Shown one piece after another: positions 1 to 8,714 of a DNA stretch of 27,106 nucleotides; within the stretch, counting starts at the first letter, position 1, and each line of letters starts with the position of its first letter. The position numbers and the translations under genes are program-made. Source of the DNA: Rhodanobacteraceae bacterium (GTDB lineage: Bacteria > Pseudomonadota > Gammaproteobacteria > Xanthomonadales > SZUA-5); the NCBI GenBank assembly GCA_016717705.1, contig JADKFD010000039.1:1-27106 (forward strand). Reading direction: 5' to 3'. The notes beneath the pieces were generated by a model. It was given only the letters and a program-made list of their open reading frames with translations, ran no database searches and was not told the origin of the DNA.

Positions 1-773
1 AATGCGACGACGATGAAGCCGACAAATGCCGGCGTCATGCCGAAGGCCTCGGCGGCCTTCTGCACCGACTCGACGAAGATCTCGCTGATCAGCGCCACCA
101 GCACGGTGACCCCGGCCAGCGTCGCCAGCGCCATGCCGATCGGCCACGGGGCGCCATGCTCGTCATCGGCGCCGTGCGCCGCACTGGCAAACAGTTCGCG
201 ATGGGTTTTCAGCGAAAACAGCATCCCGAGCGCATAGGCCACGATCAGCAACAGCGCCAGGCCCGCGCTCAGCGACTGCGTGAAATCGCTCCCGGCATGC
301 GCGTCGACGTCGATCAGCACCGACGGCACCAGCAAAGCGATCGTGGCCAGGAACAACAGGCCGGCTTGCATGCGGGCACTGACACGATTGAACTCCTGGG
401 TGTGGAACTTGAGGCCACCGAGCAGGAAGGAGGCACCGAGCATGAACAGCGTGTTGGTGACGATGGCGCCGGCGATCGATGCCTTGACCAGCAGGTACTG
501 CCCGGCCTTCAGCGCGGTCAGCGCGATCACCAACTCGGTGAGGTTGCCGAGCGTGGCGTTGAGCAGGCCACCGGCGGCATCGCCGGTCTTCGCCGCGACC
601 GCCTCGGTGGCGTGGCTGAGCAGCGCCGCCAGCGGCACAATGGCGAACACCGAGAGCACGAACAGCAGCGTGTGTGCCTCAGGCTTCAGGTGCTCGGCGA
701 CAAAGGCGATCGGCACGAAGGCCAGCAGCCAGAGCAGCGGGTTGTGGCGGATCTCGTGGAGTAGCAGTTTCAT
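1..773 (-). CDS. cax: Calcium/proton exchanger (partial, C-terminus off the window)
   Basis: Inner-membrane Ca2+/H+ antiporter of the CaCA superfamily, expected to expel calcium using the proton gradient. The reverse strand reads from ATG at 773 (MKLLLHEIRHNPLLWLL) through the window edge without a stop, about 257 codons. Alternating hydrophobic segments are visible, and the alpha-1 repeat region reads GGLLNATLGNLTELVIAL, the cation-binding 'GN-x-TEL' signature of this family, near residues 65-82. Full-length members are about 350-360 residues, so roughly the last third lies outside. An AGAGGA ribosome site sits 5-10 nt before the ATG. The gene reads away from the repeat-rich gap on its right and no operon partner is visible. 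Cation specificity (Ca2+ versus Na+ or K+) cannot be decided from sequence. Confidence 0.88.
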   Translation of the reverse strand, partial: MKLLLHEIRHNPLLWLLAFVPIAFVAEHLKPEAHTLLFVLSVFAIVPLAALLSHATEAVAAKTGDAAGGLLNATLGNLTELVIALTALKAGQYLLVKASIAGAIVTNTLFMLGASFLLGGLKFHTQEFNRVSARMQAGLLFLATIALLVPSVLIDVDAHAGSDFTQSLSAGLALLLIVAYALGMLFSLKTHRELFASAAHGADDEHGAPWPIGMALATLAGVTVLVALISEIFVESVQKAAEAFGMTPAFVGFIVVA

Positions 774-799
774 CTGATCCTCTTCTGGGCAGGAGTCGC

Positions 800-967
800 G
801 GTCGCCCCTGTCGGTGCGCTTGTTCGCGCATCGAACCTGTGGGAGCGGGTTTATCCCGCGAAAGCTCTCGCGGAGTAAATCCGCTCCCACATTAAAATCC
901 ATGACTTACGGCATGTTCGGTGAGAGTCCCGGTCGCCCCTGGCGGTGCGCTTATTCGCGCATCGAAC
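800..967 (+). repeat. Two copies of a 37-bp direct repeat, 131 bp apart
   Basis: Copies at 800-836 and 931-967 begin GGTCGCCCCT and end TTCGCGCATCGAAC, and match at about 35 of 37 positions. A REP-like hairpin (838-891) lies directly after the first copy. The surrounding gap, 774-1196, holds no convincing gene; short ORFs in it are composition artefacts. Confidence 0.7.
838..891. repeat. REP-like hairpin (GTGGGAGCGGG family)
   Basis: A palindromic element: TGTGGGAGCGG at 838-848 pairs with CCGCTCCCACA at 881-891, and an inner stem TCCCGCGA / TCGCGGA continues towards the loop. GTGGGAGCGGG-type repetitive extragenic palindromes are well known in Pseudomonas and relatives and are usually spread by RAYT transposases. 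A half-copy of the same family recurs at 10038-10058. It may also act as a transcript-end structure. Confidence 0.75.
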
Positions 968-1049
968 TGGGGGTGGTACTCGCTCCGCTCGGGAGTAAAA
1001 AGGCGGTGAGCGCTGGGCCCTAGGCCATCGCCGCACTGGTGCTCGCTGC

Positions 1050-2560
1050 CCGCGTGGTGAGAGTTTGGCCTGGGCCTTGATCGGCTTCGATTCATTGATG
1101 GCCGACAGCGTCACTGCTGTCGCGACCTCGTGTGAGAGATTGAACTTCAGCCGAGGCCTGACCCAGCGCTCAATTCCCATGTTGGAGGAGCGTGCGATGA
1201 AGCGCAAGCAGGAACCCAGGCAGGTGTTGTCAGTGGTGTATCCGGACTCGGCGGGGGTCGATATCGGATCTCGCGAGCACTATGTGCGTGCCGGCTGATC
1301 GAGATGCGCAACCGATTCGGTCGTTGCCGCGTTCACCGAGGATCTGTCGGCGTTGGGGGGATTGGTTGAAGTCCTGCAAAATCCGTCAGGGTGGCGATGG
1401 AGGCGACCGGGGTTTACTGGATTCCGCTGTTCGAAGTGCTGGATCGACTCGGATTCGAGGTGATCCTGGTCAATGGACGGCAGACCAAGCGTGCCGCCGC
1501 GCGTAAGTCGGATGTGCTCGATTGCCAGTGGATCAGCAGATGATGATGTTCGGTCTGCTGTCGGGTTCGTTCCGGTACTGGCCGATGCGCTGTGCGCAGT
1601 CCGAGCGGTAGTGCGTTTGCGCGCGCGCCTGATCCGCGATGGTCAGCGCGCCGTGCAGCACATGGACAGGCGCTGGTGCAGATGAACGTGCAGTTGGGTC
1701 GATTGCTGGCCGATCTATCGGGCAAGAGCGGCCTGGCGATCATCCGCGCCATCGTGGCCGGCGAGCGCGATGGCGCGATGCTGGCGGCACTGTGCGACCG
1801 TCGCGTGCGGACCAGTCCTGAAGTGATCGCCAAGAGCCTGGTGGGCACGTGGCGGGACGAGCACCTGCTGGCGTTGAAGCAGGCGGTGGCGACGTACGAT
1901 CTGGTCAGGCGCATATCGCCGAATGCGACGCCGAAATTGCGCAGGCGGTCGCCGCCCTGCAGCAACTGCCGGATCCACCGCCGGAGCCACGAACCAAGGC
2001 GCGCGCAGACCAAGCGCCATACGGCAGAACAGCAGGCGACATGCGCACAGCGCTGTTCCAGGCGATGGGCGTGGACCTGACGGCGATTCCGACCATCGAG
2101 GTCGACACGGCGCTGGTGATCTTCCACGAGGTCGGCCGGACCTCTCGCGCTTTCCACCTCAGAACACTTCTGCGCCTGGACGAACCTGGCGCCAGGAACG
2201 CGGATCAGTGGTGGCACGCGCCTGGGCCGTGCGCCGATGCCGGCGGTCAATCGTGTTTGGCGAGGCCTGAAGCGGGCAGCAGTGAATGCGCGCAACAGCG
2301 ACACTTTCATTGGTACGGCGCACCGCGCACGACTGGCCCGAATGCCCAAAGCCTGCGCCATTAAAGCCACAGCGCATCAGCTGGCGCGACTGATCTACGC
2401 CATGCTCACTCAAGGAAAGGCCTACGTCGAATACGGCATCGACCGCTTCGAGTCGGAGCATCGCGACAAACAGCTACGCCAGCTGCGACGAAAGGCCGCG
2501 CAGTTCGGCTTTGTACTCACCGAAAAGGCTGCCTAAAAATGCAACATGATCATATACTTG
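1050..2560 (+). mobile_element. IS110-family insertion sequence remnant (ends approximate)
   Basis: The element carrying the broken transposase. IS110 members lack clear terminal inverted repeats and usually make no target duplication, so neither end can be fixed from this sequence. About 140 nt of leader before the transposase ATG looks like element DNA. The right end falls shortly after 2536, before the REP doublet at 2577. Confidence 0.45.
1197..2536 (+). pseudogene. IS110-family transposase, multiply frameshifted
   Basis: Remnant of a DEDD-type transposase of the IS110 family. Family signatures appear in order but in changing frames. The start (ATG 1197 after GGAGGAG) gives AGVDIGSREHYV with the first catalytic Asp, ending in a stop at 1298. 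From about 1391 a second frame reads VAMEATGVYWIPLFEVLDRL and SDVLDCQW. From about 1680 comes QLGRLLADLSGKSGLAIIRAI; from about 1880 a third frame reads HIAECDAEIAQAV. The C-terminal Tnp20-like part, PAVNRVWRGLKRAAVNARNS to the end at 2536, is again shifted. At least four breaks mean it cannot make an active protein. The order is complete, so this is decay by indels rather than truncation. Confidence 0.88.
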
Positions 2561-2576
2561 GGTGATGTTTGGTGAG

Positions 2577-2630
2577 AGAGCGACGTGTACGTGCGACCCT
2601 GGATCTGCGGTCGCGACGTCCACGTCGCTC

Positions 2631-2634
<4 letters not shown>
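2577..2634. repeat. REP doublet (GTAGGAGCGACG family) overlapping the scoB stop
   Basis: GAGCGACGTGTACGTGCGACC (2577-2598 area) is followed after a short spacer by GGTCGCGACGTCCACGTCGC at 2609-2628, continuing TCCTAC to 2634. The two arms are near-complementary and could fold into one long hairpin. The same family forms the doublet at 22404-22476. On the minus strand, the TAG stop of scoB (2631-2633) is part of the repeat's GTAGGAG end. Confidence 0.72.
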
Positions 2635-3286
<652 letters not shown>

Positions 3287-3290
<4 letters not shown>

Positions 3291-3936
3291 GTCCGGGCCA
3301 CGAGGTAGTCGACGATGACAGCCGGCGTCATCACCTGATCCGGCGGGATCATTCCCACCGGCACGACGTGTTCGGCATCGACGATCACCGTGTCCGCGGC
3401 CATCGCGATCACCGGATTGAAGTTGCGCGCCGTCAGCGCGTACGTGAGGTTGCCGAGATAGTCGGCCAGAAAGGCCTGCAGCAGCGAGAAATCGGCGCGC
3501 AGCGGCCCAATTCCAGCAGGAACTCACGCCCATCGACCTCGATCTTGCGCTTGCCCTCCTCGACCACCGTGCCCACGCCGGTCGGCGTCAGGATGCCGCC
3601 CAGACCATGGCCGCCCGCGCGGATGCGCTCGATCAGCGTACCCTGCGGCACCAGTTCGACTTCGATTTCCCCAGCGATCATCTGCGCCTGCGTCTGCGGA
3701 TTGAGTCCGATATGACTGGCGATCACCTTGCGCAGGCAGTGCGCGGTCACCAGTTTGCCGATGCCGCGTCCGGGCAGCGCGGTGTCGTTGGCGATCACCG
3801 TCAGGTCCTTCTTGCCCTGACGCACGATCTCGTCCATCAAGCGCTCGGGCGTGCCCACGCCCATGAATCCGCCGACCATCAGGCTGGCGCCGTCAGGGAT
3901 GCGGTTGACTGCTTCTTCGACCGAAATGGTACGCAT
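3287..3936 (-). CDS. scoA: 3-oxoacid CoA-transferase subunit A, frameshifted
   Basis: Alpha subunit partner of scoB. The first about 142 codons from ATG 3936 read MRTISVEEAVNRIPDGASLM, then GGFMGVGTPERLMDEIVRQG and the GKLVTAHCLRKVIASHIGLN region, ending in DGREFLLEL. The frame then breaks near 3503-3510. In the other frame the expected continuation PLRADFSLLQAFLADYLGNL, TYALTARNFNPVIAMAADTV and IVDAEHVVPVG runs to a TGA at 3287-3289. The total span of 650 nt is one short of (or two over) a codon multiple. Everything on both sides of the break is well conserved, so this is either a sequencing or assembly indel or a very recent mutation. It is the middle gene of bdhA-scoA-scoB, 21 nt after bdhA. 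Confidence 0.88.
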
Positions 3937-3957
3937 GCCGAGTCCTGTTCTCCGCCG

Positions 3958-4740
3958 CTATTGCGCAAGCCAGCCGCCGTCGACCGGCAAGGCGGCGCCG
4001 CGCATTTGCGCCGCAGCCGACGAGCACAGGAACACACAGACTGCTCCGATTTCCTCTGGAGTGGCGAAATCGCCCGACGGCTGTTTCTCGCCGAGCAGGG
4101 CGGACCTGGCTTGCTCGATGGTTTGTCCGTCGCGCTCGGCGCGGGCGTCGATCTGCTTTTGCACCAGCGGCGTCAGCACCCAGCCGGGGCAAACCGCGTT
4201 GCAGGTGATGCCGGTCTTCGCCGTTTCCAGCGCCACCGCCTTGGTCAGCCCGAGGATGCCGTGTTTGGCGGCCACGTAGGCGGACTTGTCGACCGAAGCC
4301 ACCAGGCCATGCACGGATGCGATATTGATGATGCGGCCCCAGTTGCTGGCGCGCATGCCCGGCAGCGCCGCCTGGATGGCGTGAAAGGCGCTCGACAGAT
4401 TGATGGCCAGGATTGCGTCCCAGCGCTCGGCGGGAAAAGTCTCGATTGGACTGGTGTGCTGGATGCCGGCGTTGTTGACCAGGATGTCGACCGCACCCAG
4501 TTGCTCCTGCGCGCTTGCGATCATCGCGTGGATCTGCTCGGGCCTGGACATGTCGGCAGCGTTGTAGTCAACCCGAATGCCGAACTCGGCTGCCAGTCCG
4601 GAACGCAGCTTTTCGATCTGATCGGCGTCGCCGAAGCCGTTGAGCACCAGGTTGGCGCCGGCCTCACCGAGTGCGCGGGCGATGCCCAGACCGATGCCGC
4701 TGGTCGATCCGGTGACGATTGCGGTCTTGCCTTTCAGCAT
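3958..4740 (-). CDS. bdhA: D-3-hydroxybutyrate dehydrogenase
   Basis: Short-chain dehydrogenase/reductase that oxidises D-3-hydroxybutyrate to acetoacetate with NAD+, in the cytoplasm. The 260 residues fit the family. Visible motifs are the Rossmann loop TGSTSGIGLGIA (10-21), NNAG (about 90), the catalytic Ser in NIASVHGLVAS and YVAAKHG with Tyr and Lys. The C-terminal half has the HBDH-type stretch CPGWVLTPLVQKQIDARA, and the C-terminus is PVDGGWLAQ, typical of bacterial 3-hydroxybutyrate dehydrogenases. It is first gene of an operon with scoA and scoB, which would convert the acetoacetate to acetoacetyl-CoA. This is a complete route for polyhydroxybutyrate or ketone-body breakdown products. 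Confidence 0.94.
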   Translation of the reverse strand: MLKGKTAIVTGSTSGIGLGIARALGEAGANLVLNGFGDADQIEKLRSGLAAEFGIRVDYNAADMSRPEQIHAMIASAQEQLGAVDILVNNAGIQHTSPIETFPAERWDAILAINLSSAFHAIQAALPGMRASNWGRIINIASVHGLVASVDKSAYVAAKHGILGLTKAVALETAKTGITCNAVCPGWVLTPLVQKQIDARAERDGQTIEQARSALLGEKQPSGDFATPEEIGAVCVFLCSSAAAQMRGAALPVDGGWLAQ

Positions 4741-4979
4741 GTCGACGAACTCCGATCAAAGCCTGGATATTGCCGGTTCAAGCGACCGCCGCGTCGGCTG
4801 CCGGCCAGATGCCTGGCGCGGCAATCCTCTGGGAGGGTGGCGCTCCGGCGCCGCGGTTGTGTCGCCCGGCACGGGTAGAAGCGGCCGCCGCGATGGCCCT
4901 GCTGCCATGGAGGATGCGCTGCTACCCGCCCAATTCGCAGTGGGACCAACGACCAACTGGGCGCACCGGGGCGACTCCC

Positions 4980-4985
4980 TATAAT
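4980..4985 (+). promoter_or_regulatory. Candidate sigma-70 -10 box, TATAAT
   Basis: An exact consensus hexamer in otherwise GC-rich DNA, facing right towards the hairpin at 5088. No good TTGACA-like -35 was found at 16-18 nt upstream, so the promoter would be weak or need an activator. A transcript from about 4992 to 5159 would be about 170 nt. Confidence 0.4.
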
Positions 4986-5087
4986 TCGAGCTGATCGACG
5001 GTCATTTGTGGGTCATTCTGCCACTAAGGCGGCGTCCCGATCCGCAACTATCCTCAGTGCAGGCTGGCCCGACGAGCGAGAGCGTTT

Positions 5088-5159
5088 GGACAAGGTCCAA
5101 AACCCACCCAGAGCAAGCGCTTCGAAATTGGTGGGTCCGGACCTTGTCCGGACGTTTTT
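5088..5159 (+). terminator. Terminator-like hairpin with T-run
   Basis: GGACAAGGTCC followed by AAAACCCACC (5088-5108) pairs with GGTGGGTCCGGACCTTGTCC (5130-5149) across a 21-nt loop, with a small internal mismatch. It is followed by GGACG and five Ts at 5155-5159. It lies 250 nt before DUF3141, so it could end a small RNA or attenuate the DUF3141 operon. Confidence 0.55.
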
Positions 5160-5405
5160 CGCATCAGCGGATCGCGCGCCCCGAGGATTGGTTCAAATCA
5201 GGTGAGCTGTTGATGCCCGTCAAATCGAGTTCTCGCATTGCGCAGAGCGTGTTTCGATCGGCGGCGCCGACTCTAGTTCGGGGCGACACGCTCCAGTAAC
5301 CCTGATTGCCGACACTACGGGTTTGCTGCCCCCAGTCCGTGCGCGCACCGGCGGGGCGACTGGCGAAACCGTTGATTCCCCCGATTCCAATAGATGGAGT
5401 AATTC

Positions 5406-7748
5406 ATGACCGATATCAGCAAGCAGATCGACCGCAGCGCCAAGCTGTCCTCGAATATCGCCAAAGTCCTCGGACGCCGGGCGGAGAGCGCGCTCAAGGA
5501 ATATCGTGCAGAGGTCGAGCGCATCGCCAAGGCGCAGCTCGAAGTCGCCCAGAAGCAATGGAGCAACCCGCTGCAGTTCTGGGCCGACGGCTATCGCTAT
5601 GCAGTGGATTTCGCCCAGCGCAGCGTGCTGTTCCTCGACACCCTGCGTCAGCGCGGCAACCAGTTCATCGAACGCGAGAAGGCCGGGCACCCGCCGGTGC
5701 TGCATTTCGACTACGAGATGGTGCTCGACGCGCGCCAGTTCGAACGTCCGGTCAACTACGCGCTGGTGCGCATCACGCCGCCGAAAGGCGTGGTGGTCGA
5801 CGACCAGCGCCGACCGTACATCATCATCGATCCGCGCGCCGGCCACGGCCCGGGCATCGGCGGCTTCAAGGACGATTCGCAGACTGGCGAGGCGCTGCGC
5901 GGCGGTCCTCCGGTCTATTTCGTGATCTTCTACCCGGAGGCCGAGGAGGGCCAGACGCTGCCGGATGGGTGCGCGGCCGAGCAGCAGTTCGTGCGCAAGG
6001 TGCGTCAACTGCACCCGGACAGCCCCAAGCCGGTGCTGGTCGGCAACTGCCAGGGCGGCTGGGCGGCGATGATGCTGGCGTCGGCCAGCCCCGACGACAC
6101 CGGCCCGCTGCTGATCAACGGCGCGCCGATGTCCTACTGGGGCGGCGCCTGGAGCGAAGGCGAGGGCGACAACCCGATGCGCTACTCGGGCGGCCTGCTC
6201 GGCGGCACCTGGCTGTCGTCGTTGATGGCCGACCTCGGCAACGGCAAGTTCGACGGCGCCTGGCTGGTGCAGAACTTCGAGAGCCTTAACCCGGCCAACA
6301 CGCTGTGGAGCAAGAGCTACAACCTGTTCGCCAACATCGACAAGGAAGCCCCGCGTTTCCTCGATTTCGAGCGCTGGTGGGGTGGCTTCTACCTGATGAA
6401 CCGCGAAGAGATCGAGTGGATCACGCAGAACCTGTTCGTCGGCAACAAGCTCTGGTCGGGCGACGTCAAATCCAACACCGGCGCCGCCTTCGACCTGCGC
6501 CAGATCAAGCAGCCGATCGTTCTGTTCGCTTCGCTCGGCGACAACATCACGCCGCCGCAGCAGGCTTTCAACTGGGTCGCGGACCTGTACGGTTCGACCG
6601 AGGAAATCAAGACGCGCGGCCAGGTGATCGTTGGTCTGATGCACGAGGACGTCGGGCATCTGGGCATCTTTGTGTCCGGCAAGGTGGCGCAGAAGGAATA
6701 CCGGCAGATCGTGTCGGTGCTGAAGTCGATCGAGGCCTTGCCGCCCGGTCTTTACGCGATGCGCATCAACGAATCCACGGGCAAGGACGGCAAGCCGGCA
6801 TACGACGTCGAGTTCGAGGAACGGCGTCTGGAAGACGTGGTGGCGAAGCTCAACCGCTTCGAGCGCGCCGACGAGGGTCCGTTCAAGGCGGTCAACGCCG
6901 TATCCGAGTTCAATCAGCGGGCCTACGAACTGTTCGCGCGGCCGCTGGTGCAGATGCTCAGCAACGAGACCAGCGCGCAACTGCAGCGCGATTTCCACCC
7001 CCTGCGCGCCGACAAGTGGTCCATTTCCGATCGCAATCCCTTGCTGTGGTGGCTTCCGGGTCTGGCCGAATCGGTCAAGGCCAGGCGCGAAGCGGTCGGT
7101 CCCGAGCAGTCCTGGCGCGCTGCCGAGAAGCAGAACGGCGAGCTGATCGCGGCCACGCTCAACCTGTATCGCGATCTGCGCGACGCTGCCAGCGAGGCGC
7201 AGTTCTTCCAGCTTTACGGCAATCTGTTCGCGCTGACCATGGCCGACAAGGACGCGGAGAACGCGCAGCGGCGGGCGCGACCTGAGGACGCACGCGAGTT
7301 GCCGGTAGTGCGCGAGGCGCTGGCGTCGATCGCCGAAGGTGGTTACCCGGCGGCATTGGCGCGAACGGCAGAACTGCTGGAGCGCGATGGCGTGGCGATT
7401 CCCTTGTCGCGCATCCAGCTGAAAGCGGAATTGCTGGAGGAATACGCGGACCAGCTGCCGGAGCTGTCCGCCTTCGAATGGAAGAAGCTGCGCGGCGTGC
7501 AGGATGCCATCGTCGAATATGACCCGGAGGGTGCATTGGCCGCCTTGCCACGCTTGCTCGCCGATCCGGTCGATCGCCGTCGTTTCGTCGGGTTGCTCGA
7601 TCGATTGGTGCGCGATCCGCGGGTGCAGGCCGAGCATCCGACCGACGAACAGAATGCCATGCTGGCGCGCATCCACGCGGTGCTCGCGGCCAAGCCGGCA
7701 CGCAAGGCCAAGGTCGTGCAGGTCCGTCCGAAATCCGTACGCAAGTAA
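5406..7748 (+). CDS. DUF3141 protein, PHA-synthase-like alpha/beta hydrolase
   Basis: A 780-residue protein of the DUF3141 family, related to poly(3-hydroxyalkanoate) synthases but with no established reaction. The core (about 100-440) is an alpha/beta-hydrolase fold. The nucleophile elbow reads VGNCQGGW with Cys215 in place of the usual serine, as in PhaC (G-x-C-x-G). The likely acid is Asp379 in LFASLGDNITPP and the base His418 in MHEDVGHLGIF, matching the order and setting of the PhaC triad. An N-terminal helical region (1-95) and a long helical C-terminal part (about 450-780) are not part of PhaC, and the tail is Lys/Arg-rich. The start has a TGGAG site. It leads an operon with phosphate acyltransferase and acetate kinase, so an acyl-CoA or hydroxyacyl thioester substrate is plausible. 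Polymer synthesis is not shown. Confidence 0.88.
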   Translation: MTDISKQIDRSAKLSSNIAKVLGRRAESALKEYRAEVERIAKAQLEVAQKQWSNPLQFWADGYRYAVDFAQRSVLFLDTLRQRGNQFIEREKAGHPPVLHFDYEMVLDARQFERPVNYALVRITPPKGVVVDDQRRPYIIIDPRAGHGPGIGGFKDDSQTGEALRGGPPVYFVIFYPEAEEGQTLPDGCAAEQQFVRKVRQLHPDSPKPVLVGNCQGGWAAMMLASASPDDTGPLLINGAPMSYWGGAWSEGEGDNPMRYSGGLLGGTWLSSLMADLGNGKFDGAWLVQNFESLNPANTLWSKSYNLFANIDKEAPRFLDFERWWGGFYLMNREEIEWITQNLFVGNKLWSGDVKSNTGAAFDLRQIKQPIVLFASLGDNITPPQQAFNWVADLYGSTEEIKTRGQVIVGLMHEDVGHLGIFVSGKVAQKEYRQIVSVLKSIEALPPGLYAMRINESTGKDGKPAYDVEFEERRLEDVVAKLNRFERADEGPFKAVNAVSEFNQRAYELFARPLVQMLSNETSAQLQRDFHPLRADKWSISDRNPLLWWLPGLAESVKARREAVGPEQSWRAAEKQNGELIAATLNLYRDLRDAASEAQFFQLYGNLFALTMADKDAENAQRRARPEDARELPVVREALASIAEGGYPAALARTAELLERDGVAIPLSRIQLKAELLEEYADQLPELSAFEWKKLRGVQDAIVEYDPEGALAALPRLLADPVDRRRFVGLLDRLVRDPRVQAEHPTDEQNAMLARIHAVLAAKPARKAKVVQVRPKSVRK

Positions 7749-7764
7749 CACCGGGAGTGTGCTC

Positions 7765-8709
7765 ATGGAAGCCAACAACCACGTGAAATACCGCCAGCTG
7801 ATTGCACGCTGCGCCGATCTGCCACCGACGCCGGTGGCAATTGCCCACCCCTGCGACGTGAGCTCGCTGACGGCGGCACTGGATGCGGCCAGGGAAGGCC
7901 TGATCCAGCCGATCCTGGTCGGCCCGCAAGAGCGCATTCGCGAAGTCGCCGCGGCCAACAACCTCGACATCAGTTCATTCGAGATCGTCGACGCCGAGCA
8001 CAGCCACGACTCCGCGGCCAAGGCGGTGGCGCTGATCCGCGCCGGCCGCGCCGAAATCCTGATGAAGGGCAGCCTGCACACCGATGAGCTGATGGGTGCC
8101 GTGGTGCGCCGGGAAATCGGTCTGCGCACGTCCAGGCGCGTCAGCCATTGCTTCGTCATGGACGTGCCCAACCACGACACGCCGTTGATCATCACCGACG
8201 CTGCGGTGAACATCGCGCCGACGCTGGAGGACAAGGTCGACATCTGCCAGAACGCCATCGATCTGGCGCACGCACTCGGAAATCACGATGTGCGGGTCGC
8301 AATCCTGTCCGCCATGGAGACCTTGACCTCCAAGGTGCCGTCGACCATCGAGGCGGCCGCGCTGTGCAAGATGGCGGATCGCGGCCAGATCACCGGCGCA
8401 CTGCTCGACGGCCCGCTGGCGCTGGACAACGCGATCAACATGGAAGCGGCGCAGATCAAGAAGATCAACTCGCCGGTTGCCGGCCGCGCCAATGTGCTGC
8501 TGGTGCCTGATCTGGAGGCCGGCAACATGCTGGCCAAGAGCCTGACCTTCCTCGCCGGCGCCGACGCCGCAGGTATCGTGCTCGGCGCGCGCGTGCCGAT
8601 CATCCTGACCAGCCGCGCCGATTCGGTGCTGGCGCGCCTGGCCTCGTGCGCGGTGGCGGTGCTGGTGGCCAAGTATCGGCGCGACGCCGAAGCAGCGAAG
8701 GCAGGTTGA
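7765..8709 (+). CDS. Phosphate acetyl/butyryl (acyl) transferase
   Basis: Transfers an acyl group between CoA and phosphate (acyl-CoA + Pi = acyl-P + CoA). 314 residues of the PTA/PTB family are recognised by LIQPILVGPQERI, ILMKGSLHTDELMGAVV, SHCFVMDVP, ITDAAVNIAPTLEDKVDICQ and GALLDGPLALDNAI. Many relatives carry an N-terminal MaoC-like hydratase domain; this one lacks it and begins directly with the transferase. ATG 7765 is chosen because a CGGGAG ribosome site precedes it and it lies 16 nt after the DUF3141 stop; the longer reading frame upstream overlaps DUF3141. Product specificity (acetyl, propionyl, butyryl or hydroxybutyryl) is unresolved, and the following gene is a matching kinase. 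Confidence 0.9.
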   Translation: MEANNHVKYRQLIARCADLPPTPVAIAHPCDVSSLTAALDAAREGLIQPILVGPQERIREVAAANNLDISSFEIVDAEHSHDSAAKAVALIRAGRAEILMKGSLHTDELMGAVVRREIGLRTSRRVSHCFVMDVPNHDTPLIITDAAVNIAPTLEDKVDICQNAIDLAHALGNHDVRVAILSAMETLTSKVPSTIEAAALCKMADRGQITGALLDGPLALDNAINMEAAQIKKINSPVAGRANVLLVPDLEAGNMLAKSLTFLAGADAAGIVLGARVPIILTSRADSVLARLASCAVAVLVAKYRRDAEAAKAG

Positions 8710-8714
8710 GCGCC

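Larger units (their letters stand above)
4741..5405. other. Long divergent intergenic region between bdhA and the DUF3141 operon
   Basis: The 665 nt hold no convincing gene. They contain a perfect TATAAT (4980-4985), a terminator-like hairpin (5088-5159) and a weaker 8-bp stem GAGCGTGT / ACACGCTC at 5245-5252 and 5286-5293. A TGGAG ribosome site precedes the ATG at 5406. Promoters for both operons must lie here; only the one -10 box could be recognised. Confidence 0.5.

Noticed and set aside
5220..8258. 1012-codon open frame on the minus strand
   Set aside because: It lies antisense to DUF3141 and the acyltransferase, both of which have clear family motifs. Its composition (Arg, Gln, His, Leu, Val-rich) is typical of a high-GC shadow frame.
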